A stretch of DNA of 25,486 nucleotides from Desulfobacteraceae bacterium (GCA_003599475.1 QZKK01000127.1:1-25486); one strand, 5' to 3'; shown: positions 15,235-22,728, counted from the stretch's first letter. Program-made: numbers and translations. Notes: generated by a model from the sequence alone, not told the origin.

Positions 15235-15270
15235 TTCCGGGCAGGAAGGGCATGCCTGTCCTGCCCGGAA
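15235..15270. terminator. Strong hairpin after tctC
   Basis: Perfect 12-bp stem, TTCCGGGCAGGA (15235-15246) and TCCTGCCCGGAA (15259-15270). The 12-base loop itself contains the palindrome GGCATGCC. GTGATTTT follows, a short T-run. It lies 120 bases after tctC and 27 bases before the aldo/keto reductase start, so it may partly terminate the transporter transcript or stabilise its 3' end. Confidence 0.6.
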
Positions 15271-15297
15271 GTGATTTTCGCAGGAAGGAGGAGCGGC

Positions 15298-16365
15298 ATG
15301 GAGTATCGGAAGATGGGAAGGACGGGCCTTAAAGTCTCTGCATTCTGCTTGGGGACCATGACGTTCGGCCGGCAGGTGCCCGATGAGGAATCGATTAAAA
15401 TCATCCAAAGGGCGATCGATCTCGGGGTCAACTTTATCGATACTGCGGATATGTATGTAAACGGCGTTACCGAGGAAATCGTGGCCAAGGCGATTCAGGG
15501 GCAGCGGGATTCTCTGGTCATTGCGTCAAAAGCCGGACACATCCGGAAGGTTGGACAGAAGTATGGAGAGGTAAAGGATTACGGTCCCATCGACCTTGCC
15601 CGTCCGAGGCCCTTTCATCAATGGCCTGCGGGGGAAGGCGTTGGGCCGAATGACATGGGGCTTTCCCGAAAGCACATCCTGCAGGCGGTGGAGGGAAGCC
15701 TCAAGCGGCTGCAAACCGATTACCTCGACCTTTATTATGCCCATATGCCGGATTACAGCACTCCTCTGGAAGAAACCGTTCGCGCCATGGACGATCTGGT
15801 TCGGCAGGGAAAGGTTCGATACCTTGGCTGCTCGAATTTCCGGGCATTTCAACTCTCAAAGGCGCTCTGGATCAGCGACAAATACAACCTGGCCCGATGG
15901 GACTGCATCCAGCCCCCCTACAACCTGCTGACCCGGGATATCGAATATGAATTGCTGCCCCTCTGCAGGGAAGAAGGTGTAGGGGTATCTGTCTTTAGCC
16001 CCATGGCGGCCGGATTCCTTTCCGGTAAGTACGAAAAGGAAAAGGGACCCATCGAAGGCGCCCGCTTCAGCCTGGGGCATCTCGGGTACCGCTACAACGA
16101 ACCGTATTGGAACGATGAAAACTTTCATGCGGTCGATCAGCTCAAGAAAATCGCACAGGATCATGGAAAGCCGCTGCCTCTTTTCGCCCTGGCCTGGGTT
16201 TTGAGCAACTCGGCGATCACATCGGTGGTCTGCGGGGCGACATCCGTTGTACAACTGGAAAAAAACATCGCTGCAACCGATCTGCACTTGTCACAGGAAG
16301 AACTGGATCGCTGCGATGAGGTGTGGCACCGGTTGAGACCCCCCCGACTTTTCTATGGGCGATGA
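15298..16365 (+). CDS. Aldo/keto reductase
   Basis: NAD(P)H-dependent oxidoreductase of 355 aa that reduces aldehydes or ketones or oxidises alcohols. It has the AKR (beta/alpha)8 pattern with the catalytic tetrad visible: Asp48 and Tyr53 (IDTADMYVNG), Lys78 (VIASKAGH) and His149 (LYYAHMPD). Other AKR motifs are GLKVSAFCLGTMTFG at the N-terminus and YLGCSNF near residue 180. An insert of about 35 residues follows the Lys strand (about 82-118). The start at 15298 has AAGGAG (15285-15290); the frame is open to 15172, which has no such site. It is probably co-expressed with tctBAC and acts on the imported compound or a breakdown product. Confidence 0.92.
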   Translation: MEYRKMGRTGLKVSAFCLGTMTFGRQVPDEESIKIIQRAIDLGVNFIDTADMYVNGVTEEIVAKAIQGQRDSLVIASKAGHIRKVGQKYGEVKDYGPIDLARPRPFHQWPAGEGVGPNDMGLSRKHILQAVEGSLKRLQTDYLDLYYAHMPDYSTPLEETVRAMDDLVRQGKVRYLGCSNFRAFQLSKALWISDKYNLARWDCIQPPYNLLTRDIEYELLPLCREEGVGVSVFSPMAAGFLSGKYEKEKGPIEGARFSLGHLGYRYNEPYWNDENFHAVDQLKKIAQDHGKPLPLFALAWVLSNSAITSVVCGATSVVQLEKNIAATDLHLSQEELDRCDEVWHRLRPPRLFYGR

Positions 16366-16383
16366 CCCCTGTGCGCGATTCCA

Positions 16384-16428
16384 TGGCCGGGAGCCCGGGA
16401 CGGGCTGCGGATCGATCGCTTCCGGCCA
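16384..16428. terminator. Nested hairpin between convergent genes
   Basis: The outer stem TGGCCGG (16384-16390) and CCGGCCA (16422-16428) encloses the tight hairpin AGCCCG-gga-CGGGCT (16392-16406). It lies just after the aldo/keto reductase stop and faces the end of the minus-strand gene. There is no T-tract. A tandem TTCCAGCTCA repeat follows at 16439-16458. Confidence 0.4.
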
Positions 16429-16532
16429 CGTCTCCATCTTCCAGCTCATTCCAGCTCATATCGAAAAACAGGTACTCGAACCTGATGCACCGGATGGGTC
16501 CATGGGAGTGGTTGCCGCTTTTTCAGGGCGGA

Positions 16533-16832
16533 TCAGTAATCGCTGAAGCCAGCCACCTTTTTCAACAACAGCGCTTGCCCCTGCTTGGTCAGACCATGCT
16601 TTGCCATGAGTTTATCATAGGTTTCGAGCCTCGTTTCGATCATGGCAGCCAGTTTGCGGGCTGCCGGGGATTCGGGTGAGGCGTTGACCGCCTCCTGCAG
16701 CTGGGGCAAGACCGTATAGAACGCGCAGTAATTCAGTGAGCCTTTGTTCAGATGCCGGCTTGTGCAGTTCTCGCATTTTCCGTGATTCGGACAGTCCAGA
16801 TTTACGCAGGGGCAAATGTCTTTCATCTCCAT
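16533..16832 (-). CDS. Cysteine-rich small protein, probable metal binder
   Basis: Protein of 99 aa, function unknown. Residues 1-38 hold Cys7, Cys9, Cys14, Cys20, Cys23 and Cys36 plus His17 and His27, in the arrangement C-x-C-x4-C-x2-H-x2-C-x2-C-x12-C. This resembles small zinc- or iron-sulphur-binding modules common in anaerobes (CPxHGxCxxC). Residues 40-99 are helical without cysteines. A good ribosome site (GGAGGA, complement of 16838-16843) supports the start at 16832. It is upstream of no obvious partner; the acetyltransferase gene upstream on the same strand is 134 bases away. Confidence 0.75.
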   Translation of the reverse strand: MEMKDICPCVNLDCPNHGKCENCTSRHLNKGSLNYCAFYTVLPQLQEAVNASPESPAARKLAAMIETRLETYDKLMAKHGLTKQGQALLLKKVAGFSDY

Positions 16833-16966
16833 CGGTATCCTCCGTCGTCATGCATCTTCAACGTAATCGGTTTATGTTCTTTTGGTCAAACCGCAATTTC
16901 CCCAATCCATATACCAAAAAATTGCCCGATCATACACCTGAATGTCAAAATTGGAATCCATCCGGT

Positions 16967-17500
16967 TTATGGCCGGTCGTTCATGGCCAGAGTGATGTCG
17001 ATCCAGCCGTATGCATCCGCCATCAGGTTCAGGCCGGCAAAGGAGATCGACCGGGTGCGGATATAGAGGCCGCCGGTCTTTTCATAGAAGCGGCGGTTCG
17101 GGTTGGCGGCCAGCACCCAAACCATCATTGAATGAAGACTGCGGTTTTCGAGCTGATGCGCCAGAGCCGAAAGAAGGCGCCTTCCCAGCCCCCGGCGCTG
17201 GAAGGCCGGGAGCAGATAAAACTCGTAGACTTCTCCCCCGTAAACAGGATCTTGCGTTCGCTCCACACCTCCGGCGATATATCCCACAGCTCCCTGCGCC
17301 TCTTCCGCAACCAGGAAATGGTTCTGCGGATCAATCAACCCCTGCTGGATGGAGAGGGCCGCCCGGTCGTACCGCATCCCTTCGAGATAGCCTTGGGGAA
17401 GAATATTCCGGTAGGTCGAACGCCAGGTATCGACGTAGATCCGGGCAATGGCTTCGGCATCTCCCGGATGGGCGGATCGAATGAGCGTATCGCGTATCAT
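16967..17500 (-). CDS. GNAT family N-acetyltransferase
   Basis: Probable acetyl-CoA-dependent acetyltransferase of 177 aa. GNAT motifs appear in order: the N-terminal IRSAHPGDAEAIARIYVDTW, the strand YEFYLLPAFQRRGLGRRLLSAL with the acetyl-CoA loop Q-R-R-G-L-G-R (about residues 100-106), and WVLAANPNRRFYEKTGG near 128-144. The last is the usual 'N..A..FYEK.GF' segment. The start at 17500 is supported by full N-terminal homology and a weak GAGAAG site. It is divergent from the DUF1328 gene and on the same strand as the cysteine-rich gene. The acceptor, small molecule or protein, is unknown. Confidence 0.9.
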   Translation of the reverse strand: MIRDTLIRSAHPGDAEAIARIYVDTWRSTYRNILPQGYLEGMRYDRAALSIQQGLIDPQNHFLVAEEAQGAVGYIAGGVERTQDPVYGGEVYEFYLLPAFQRRGLGRRLLSALAHQLENRSLHSMMVWVLAANPNRRFYEKTGGLYIRTRSISFAGLNLMADAYGWIDITLAMNDRP

Positions 17501-17542
17501 AGCTTCTCGGGGCAGGTTGCAGTGGTTAGAAATCTTTTGTTT

Positions 17543-17660
17543 GAAACTTCGAGCGTTCAGGGTTCAGCGTTCAGGAAGGAAAACTCTTATAAAGCTTCTT
17601 TTTCGAGCAAACTCGAAGCTTGCCGGCCAGCACCTGGCACTGACCCCGACACCTGATAAC
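17543..17660 (+). repeat. Mosaic heptad-repeat element, copy C
   Basis: GAAACTTCGAG at 17543-17553 is followed by three 7-base units (CGTTCAG, GGTTCAG, CGTTCAG at 17554-17574), then a hairpin (AAGCTTC 17592-17598 with GAAGCTT 17615-17621) and GCCGGCCAGCACC. It matches the GAAACTTCAAAG plus TGTTCAG array of copy B at 21159-21198 in the same orientation, so it is a diverged, partial member of the same family. The rest of the 17501-17869 gap shows no gene. Confidence 0.65.
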
Positions 17661-17869
17661 ACACCATAATCACGAGTCACCGATATGCCAGTCTCGATGG
17701 TCGGGTTTCCCATGCCAGGGCGCAATGGAATCGGGGAGAAGACGTTTGAAGAGGCCGGCTACTAAGGGCTTGGAAACAATAAAATACAGGATTACAGTTA
17801 TATACTCTCGCAGTCGCAGAAACTATCCTATCTATTAGGAATTCAATTCTTGTAAAGAAGGAGGACATC

Positions 17870-18034
17870 ATGCTCGGATGGGCTGCCACATTCCTGATTA
17901 TTGCACTCATTGCCGGTGTGCTGGGTTTCAGTGGAATCGCCGGAACCGCCGTTAACATCGCCTGGATTTTGTTTGTCGTCGGGCTGATTCTTGCCCTTGT
18001 GTTCGGCTTGATGGGCCGCGGGCGGCGTATTTAG
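17870..18034 (+). CDS. DUF1328 small membrane protein
   Basis: Short gene of 54 aa. The product starts [20 protein letters not shown], followed by [17 protein letters not shown] and a C-terminal LMGRGRRI. Two hydrophobic helices with this opening are typical of the DUF1328 (YtjA-like) family, whose function is unknown; family members are often stress-associated. A perfect AAGGAGG at 17858-17864 lies 5 bases before the ATG. The stop is followed at once by a long inverted repeat. A broad gap and divergent neighbour upstream suggest its own promoter, for which I see no clear box. An apparent 93-aa reading frame on the opposite strand is a shadow. Confidence 0.9.
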   Translation: MLGWAATFLIIALIAGVLGFSGIAGTAVNIAWILFVVGLILALVFGLMGRGRRI

Positions 18035-18078
18035 CTCGATTCGTTTCCCGCTGCAAAAAGCCGGGATCGAATCGAGCT
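18033..18078 (+). terminator. Inverted repeat at the end of the DUF1328 gene
   Basis: Perfect 11-bp arms, AGCTCGATTCG (18033-18043) and CGAATCGAGCT (18068-18078), enclose a smaller CCCG (18047-18050) and CGGG (18062-18065) stem. The repeat begins inside the stop codon. No T-tract is present, so it may act as a 3' stabiliser or a Rho-assisted terminator. Confidence 0.6.
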
Positions 18079-18173
18079 TCACAGCAAATAGAATCTCTAA
18101 TCCGCAAGATCCGGGGTTCCGGACACCGGTCCGGAATTCTGGAGGCCGGTCGGGATTTTGAGGCCGGATCGTG

Positions 18174-18201
18174 CCCGGGATGCCGAAGACGGCATCCCGG
18201 G
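18174..18201. terminator. Perfect hairpin between convergent genes
   Basis: 12-bp perfect stem, CCCGGGATGCCG (18174-18185) and CGGCATCCCGGG (18190-18201), with the 4-base loop AAGA. It is 12 bases beyond the end of the minus-strand gene and could serve both converging transcripts. GAGGCCGG-type direct repeats stand just left of it (about 18142-18166). Confidence 0.65.
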
Positions 18202-18212
18202 ACCGGGCTGTT

Positions 18213-19118
18213 TCATCCCAGATGGGAAACTGCGGCTTCATACAACGGCAGAAGCCGGCTGAACAGTAAGGCGATGTCATCGGCGATGTCTCCTGCCCGG
18301 CCGATGGCCTCCGCCTTGGAAATGCGTTTGGCAATCATCAGATCAAGCCATGAAGTCGCCGGCCACGAATCGATGCATGCTGCCAGTGTCTCCGTGGAAT
18401 TGCGCACACTGCTCCCCTCGACCGCCCAATCGGTTTTCTGGGGTCTGATGACTCCGATGAAGCACGATTTATGGGTGTCGTAAACTTCCAATTCTTCACT
18501 TTCAGCAGATTCTCGGAGCCATTGATCGTTTTCCGGGCGGCGCAGCCACCGCATAAACGCCTCCCAGTCGGCCGATCCGCTGCCGGTTGCGTCCGGGCGC
18601 TCGATGTAGAATCCCCAGGAAAACGATGCCTCGTCGGCCCGTGCGAAAAACTTCGCCACATGGGGTATCTTTTTGGATTTCCAATGAGAGGTGTCCGCCC
18701 AATGAATCTCGTTTTTGGTCGAGGCGGCCCAGGAATTGAATTTGAAGCGATCAAAGCTCAATTGTGAGGCAACGCTGCCGCCGAGCTGCTGGCGGCTGCG
18801 CCACTGGGTATCACTGATTTTTTCCTGAAAAACCTCTGATTGTAGGCCGCTGAAGGATTTGGCGGGCTTCCGTTCGGCCTTGCGGCGAGGCTTGGTTTTC
18901 GGGGATGCCGCCTCCCTTTCCCTCACCGACTGTTCCCACTGCCGGCGGTCCTGAATCCGGCGCTGCATCGCGATATCGCTGCTTATCTTTTCGCCGTTTT
19001 CAAACTGGATGACGATCTGGTCGCCATCGATGGACATCACCTCGAAAACACCTTTTTCATTCGAATAGCTTTCTCCGACCTTGAATTCGATCTCCGCGAT
19101 CTCCGCGATTTTTTCCAT
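18213..19118 (-). CDS. Hypothetical protein with N-terminal SH3-like barrel
   Basis: Unrecognised protein of about 301 aa. Residues 10-55 (VGESYSNEKGVFEVMSIDGDQIVIQFENGEK) have the alternating pattern of a small SH3/Tudor/KOW-like barrel. Residues 60-100 are a basic, charged linker (KPRRKAERKP), and 100-300 look like a globular alpha/beta domain rich in Trp (HWADTSHWKSKK, FSWGFYIERPD, WEAFMRWLRRP). There is no signal peptide or membrane helix, so it is probably cytoplasmic; the basic linker suggests nucleic-acid contact, which is inference. The start at 19118 is chosen for AGGAGG (complement of 19123-19128); an in-frame ATG at 19148 is possible. It may be a free-standing transcript ending at a strong hairpin. 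Confidence 0.75.
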   Translation of the reverse strand: MEKIAEIAEIEFKVGESYSNEKGVFEVMSIDGDQIVIQFENGEKISSDIAMQRRIQDRRQWEQSVREREAASPKTKPRRKAERKPAKSFSGLQSEVFQEKISDTQWRSRQQLGGSVASQLSFDRFKFNSWAASTKNEIHWADTSHWKSKKIPHVAKFFARADEASFSWGFYIERPDATGSGSADWEAFMRWLRRPENDQWLRESAESEELEVYDTHKSCFIGVIRPQKTDWAVEGSSVRNSTETLAACIDSWPATSWLDLMIAKRISKAEAIGRAGDIADDIALLFSRLLPLYEAAVSHLG

Positions 19119-19414
19119 ATTCCCTCCTGGGTTTGGGTTTCCCGACATCGATCCGTATGTCTCTGGCCGTATATTTCTAGCAGGACCGGCCCCACCCGGA
19201 TACAGGAGGAAAAATACGGTTCAACGTGAAGGCATACCGAAAGTGGCGGTCTTGAAACAAGCCGCTTTACGCTCTATAAAGCAATCAATTCAGACTATAC
19301 GGAGACTATATCAGAGATGGACCTTAAGATCAATTCTCATATGGTTCTCAAATGGTTCGAGAGGATCCGCCGCGGAAATCCATTGGACGCTCTTCTCGTG
19401 CGCCGTTCCGGAAG
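19119..19414. other. Gap upstream of the hypothetical protein gene
   Basis: About 300 bases without a gene. The GACTATA motif is doubled at 19285-19303 (GACTATACGGAGACTATAT), and a second near-repeat, ATGGTTCTC/ATGGTTCGAG, lies near 19340-19362. Either could mark a regulator site for the minus-strand gene, but no promoter boxes are clear. Confidence 0.3.
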
Positions 19415-20905
19415 CTAGTCCGTGTAGGCATAATCGTTGTAGGCCATCAGCGTCAGGACAGTGGATATTCGGATCCGTTTATCGAACATTCTGGGCAGCA
19501 ATTTCAGTATGAATTTCGATCGTTCGAGTTTCATTGAAAAGAGCAGGGTGCAGAGACGGAGCGCAAAAAGGAGCCGGTACCGAAATCTTATTGAATCCAC
19601 CCGGTTGGACTGTTTCCAGAAATCGAGATGCCAGAAGTATTTCAATTTCCGGTGTATCGCATCGAATGAATAGACACTTCGGATGACGCGTCTGTATTCC
19701 GCTGCCAGTTCCTCCGGTGCCATCTTGGCAGGCTTGAAGACAACGGTTTTGCTGTCGTATCTTTGCCAGTCCCTGTGTAGAATTCTTCCGTCTCGTTCCA
19801 GGCGATGGAAAAGCTTTGTCCCCGGAAAGGGCGTAAGAATGTTGATGAGCGGCATGAGCAGATTCGAATCTTCAATGAATTCGATGAGCTCGTCAAATTC
19901 GGCCGCGGTGTCGAAGTCGTAGCCCATAATGAAGGAGCCGTGAACGAGGATCTCATACGATTGAATTTTTTTGATCGCCGCAAGATAGTCTGTCTTGAGG
20001 TTTACCTTTTTCCCCATGGCCGTCAGGTTCTGCTGGGATATGGATTCCAGGCCGATCAAAATGGCTCCGCATCCGCTTTCCTTCATCAACCGGAGCAACG
20101 CGTCTTCTTTCGCGATGTTGATGGAAGCCTGGCAGGACCAGTTGAGTTGATAGGGTTTCAAGGCCGTAAAGAGCTTTTCCGCGTACTTTTTGTCGGCGAT
20201 GATATTGTCATCGGCAAAAAAAATCGATTTCTTTTTAAATTTGCCGCTGGATTCCTGGATATCCTCGATCTCATCGATCACCTGATCGATCGATTTATGG
20301 CGGATGCGCTGTCCGTCATAGACATGAACGGAGCAGAATTCACACGCAAAGGGGCAGCCCTTGGTGGTTTGGACAATATCGGAAAAGTAACGGGATCTTG
20401 TCAGCTTCGATCGATTCGGTATTGTCTTGGCGGTAAGATCGGATGCTGTTTCGGCGTTGTATGTTCTTTTCAGACGACCTGCCTTGGCATCTTCGATCAG
20501 CTCCCCCCAGACATTTTCGGCTTCGCCGATGACCACCGCATCGCAATGGTGAAGCGCTTCCTCGGTGCATAGGGAGGGGTGGATACCCCCCAAAACCGTC
20601 CTGACACCCCTTTTCCGGAAACGACCCGCAATCTCATAGGCTCGATGCGCATACATCGTGCGAACGCTGATGCCGATTAGATCCGCTTCCCATTCATAGT
20701 CGATATCTTCGATGTTTTCATCGAATACCCTGATTTCGTGTTCCTTCGGGGTCAGCGATATCAGTACGGGAACCGCCAGAAGATATGAGAAGTATTTCTT
20801 CGAATATACGAAATCTGCAATAAACTTGTAATCGTAAAAGCTTTTTGCGTTCGTATCCGCATTACATGGTATCACGAGTCCGATTTTCAATTCCACAGCC
20901 CTCAT
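19415..20905 (-). CDS. B12-binding-domain radical SAM protein
   Basis: Probable radical S-adenosylmethionine enzyme of 496 aa, likely a methylase or ring-modifying enzyme. Residues about 10-140 form a Rossmann-like B12-binding domain (DLIGISVRTMYAHRAYEIAG, VLGGIHPSL, VVIGEAE) without the His ligand of methionine-synthase type. The radical SAM cluster motif is Cys184-x3-Cys188-x2-Cys191 (TTKGCPFACEFCSVH), followed by FFADDNI, LIGLES and HGSFIMGYDFD. A C-terminal helical extension of about 100 residues resembles the tail seen in hopanoid-methylase relatives. The start is uncertain: 20905 gives the usual opening (MRAVELKIGLVIPCN), but ATGs at 20935 and 20992 are also in frame and no ribosome site decides. 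The substrate is unknown. Confidence 0.88.
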   Translation of the reverse strand: MRAVELKIGLVIPCNADTNAKSFYDYKFIADFVYSKKYFSYLLAVPVLISLTPKEHEIRVFDENIEDIDYEWEADLIGISVRTMYAHRAYEIAGRFRKRGVRTVLGGIHPSLCTEEALHHCDAVVIGEAENVWGELIEDAKAGRLKRTYNAETASDLTAKTIPNRSKLTRSRYFSDIVQTTKGCPFACEFCSVHVYDGQRIRHKSIDQVIDEIEDIQESSGKFKKKSIFFADDNIIADKKYAEKLFTALKPYQLNWSCQASINIAKEDALLRLMKESGCGAILIGLESISQQNLTAMGKKVNLKTDYLAAIKKIQSYEILVHGSFIMGYDFDTAAEFDELIEFIEDSNLLMPLINILTPFPGTKLFHRLERDGRILHRDWQRYDSKTVVFKPAKMAPEELAAEYRRVIRSVYSFDAIHRKLKYFWHLDFWKQSNRVDSIRFRYRLLFALRLCTLLFSMKLERSKFILKLLPRMFDKRIRISTVLTLMAYNDYAYTD

Positions 20906-21020
20906 AGGTCGCTTTGTATTTTGGAGAGTATGCATTTTAATATGATTTGATTTGGAAGTCGATGATCTTTTAGGATCCCCGATGTCAGGCATGGGCAAGG
21001 ACCGATTACAGGCAGCAGTT

Positions 21021-21303
21021 CTTGTATGAGACTACATAAACGTCGAACATCGAACATCGAACGTCCAACATCGAATTAAGGAACAAAATCAATTAGTAAT
21101 GAACAAGTTTCTGGCTTTGATCAAACTGGATGCCTGCAGCCAGGGGCGGCGCTCGTGCGAAACTTCAAAGTGTTCAGTGTTCAGCGTTCAGTGTTCAGCG
21201 TCCTTCTCTTCAGTTTCTGATTCGATCAAACTGGCCGCTTCAGCCATCCAGAATCCAGCATCAAGTATCCAGCGGCCAGCGGCCGGGCTCGTGAGAATGA
21301 AAC
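21021..21303 (+). repeat. Mosaic heptad-repeat element, copy B (compound)
   Basis: Three blocks in a row. 21021-21107 carries five AACATCG-type heptads (21039-21073) and AAAATCAATTAGTAATG. 21108-21213 runs TTTCTGG...GATCAAACTGG...GAAAC, then four heptads of TGTTCAG type (21171-21198). 21214-21303 is a second TTTCTGA...GATCAAACTGGCC...GAAAC block with six heptads of ATCCAGC type (21246-21287). The blocks match copy A on the other strand and copy C on the same strand. The rest of the 20906-21434 gap shows no gene. Confidence 0.82.
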
Positions 21304-21434
21304 CTTATGGATTCCGCCGGGTGGCCGGATTTTACAACCCTCTGAGAGGTTGCGCCGAGCCAATTTTTCCAGTATTCCATTATTCCAATGATTCAATCGT
21401 GTCCGCGTGTATCTTTAGATGGAAAGGGCGGTTG

Positions 21435-22721
21435 ATGATGCGCCTGGACAGGGGAATTCTGGCGGTGTGCGTCTCCACCGCCATTTCCATGCTCGGCCAG
21501 GGCATCATGTCTCCGGTATTGCCGCTCTTTGCCCGGACCCTGGGCGTCAGCGCCACGGTCATCGGCTTTGTAGTGGGGGTTTTCGGTCTCTCACGCCTGT
21601 TTATCAATGTCCCGGCCGGGCTGCTTTCAGAACGCATCGGCAGCAGAAGATTGATCGGATCCGGGTTGATGCTGACCGCAGTGGGCCTGTTGATGACGGG
21701 TATGGCCGGCAATGCGCCGGCGATGGCGCTCTGGCGGTTTATCTCGGGTGCCGGTTCCGCCATGAGCATGACGGGATCGGCTGCATTTATTGCAGATATC
21801 TCGACTTTGCAGAATCGGGGCCGCCTGATGAGCATCCATCAGGGAAGCCTTCTGTTCGGGACGAGCATAGGCCCCGGTATCGGCGGTTTTGTCGCAGATG
21901 CCCTTGGGTATCGATGGCCTTTTTTCGTAGCCGCAGGTCTTGCCGCCGCTGCAGCCCTTTGGATATTTTCCCGGCTGCCGGAGACCCGAAAAAAGAAGCC
22001 TCCCTCGCCGGATTCACCGCCGTCCGGCACCTGTCAAGAAGCGTGCGAGCCATCGAGCCTGCAGACCACGGCAACCCTGCTTGCCATACCGACATTTTTT
22101 CTCGTTTGCCTGTTTACCCTGGTGGTTTTTTTTACCCGTACCGGTTCCAGGCAGACGCTGCTGCCCCTCCTGGCCGTAGAAAGGGCGGGCATGTCGGCCA
22201 CCCAGCTCGGCCTGCTGTTCACCGTCATTGCAGTCATCAATCTATTGCTGGTGCTGCCCGCAGGAGCCATGGCGGATCGATTCGGACGAAAGGCGGTGAT
22301 TCTCCCCGGCGCGCTGCTTGCCATCGCCGGGTTGGTCCTGTTTGCCTGTGCAGGCCGCGTGCTGGTTTTCTTCGCAGCGGGTATCCTGCTTGGCCTGGGC
22401 ACCGGAGTCATCGGGCCGGCGCCGGCGGCCTTTGCAGCGGATATGGCCCCTCCTGGGAAAGCCGGGCTGGTCATGGGGCTTTACCGAACCTTCGGGGACA
22501 TCGGGTTCATCATCGGCCCGATTCTGCTGGGATGGATTTCCGAAGCCTTCTCCGGCCGGATCGAAGGTGTTTCAGGCTACAGTATCGCCATGACCTTCAA
22601 TGCGGTTCTGATCGGACTGGCGGCTGTTTTGCTGGCGGTGATGGGGAAAGAGACGGCCGGACGGAGGCCGGATAGCCGTTCTGCCCCCGGGGGCACCGCG
22701 ATCGGCAAAAAAGGAAAGTAA
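21435..22721 (+). CDS. Major facilitator superfamily transporter
   Basis: Proton- or solute-driven transporter of about 428 aa with 12 hydrophobic segments in two halves, joined by a polar loop of about 40 residues near the middle (KKKPPSPDSPPSG). The N-terminal half has the MFS layout GIMSPVLPLFARTLGVSATVIG and the A-like motif GLLSERIGSRRLIGSG between helices 2 and 3; the second half repeats it as GAMADRFGRKAVILPG. This suggests a drug/sugar efflux-type carrier, but the substrate is unknown. The true start is the ATG at 21435 or 21438. The frame stays open back to 21099, but that part is repeat DNA and not protein-like. It is divergent from the radical SAM gene. Confidence 0.9.
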   Translation: MMRLDRGILAVCVSTAISMLGQGIMSPVLPLFARTLGVSATVIGFVVGVFGLSRLFINVPAGLLSERIGSRRLIGSGLMLTAVGLLMTGMAGNAPAMALWRFISGAGSAMSMTGSAAFIADISTLQNRGRLMSIHQGSLLFGTSIGPGIGGFVADALGYRWPFFVAAGLAAAAALWIFSRLPETRKKKPPSPDSPPSGTCQEACEPSSLQTTATLLAIPTFFLVCLFTLVVFFTRTGSRQTLLPLLAVERAGMSATQLGLLFTVIAVINLLLVLPAGAMADRFGRKAVILPGALLAIAGLVLFACAGRVLVFFAAGILLGLGTGVIGPAPAAFAADMAPPGKAGLVMGLYRTFGDIGFIIGPILLGWISEAFSGRIEGVSGYSIAMTFNAVLIGLAAVLLAVMGKETAGRRPDSRSAPGGTAIGKKGK

Positions 22722-22728
22722 AGGTCTC

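Noticed and set aside
14056..15408. 450-aa minus-strand frame opposite tctC
   Set aside because: It covers tctC and the AKR start in antisense; His/Pro/Arg-rich, no family resemblance.
17677..17958. 93-aa minus-strand frame over the DUF1328 gene
   Set aside because: The opposite strand encodes a recognised small protein with a perfect ribosome site; the antisense frame shows no motif.
21099..21434. 112-residue N-terminal extension of the MFS protein
   Set aside because: It translates repeat element B and low-complexity sequence; the transporter's first helix begins right after the ATG at 21435.
21419..22675. 418-aa plus-strand frame overlapping the MFS gene
   Set aside because: Arg/His/Gly-rich shadow of the transporter with no membrane segments.
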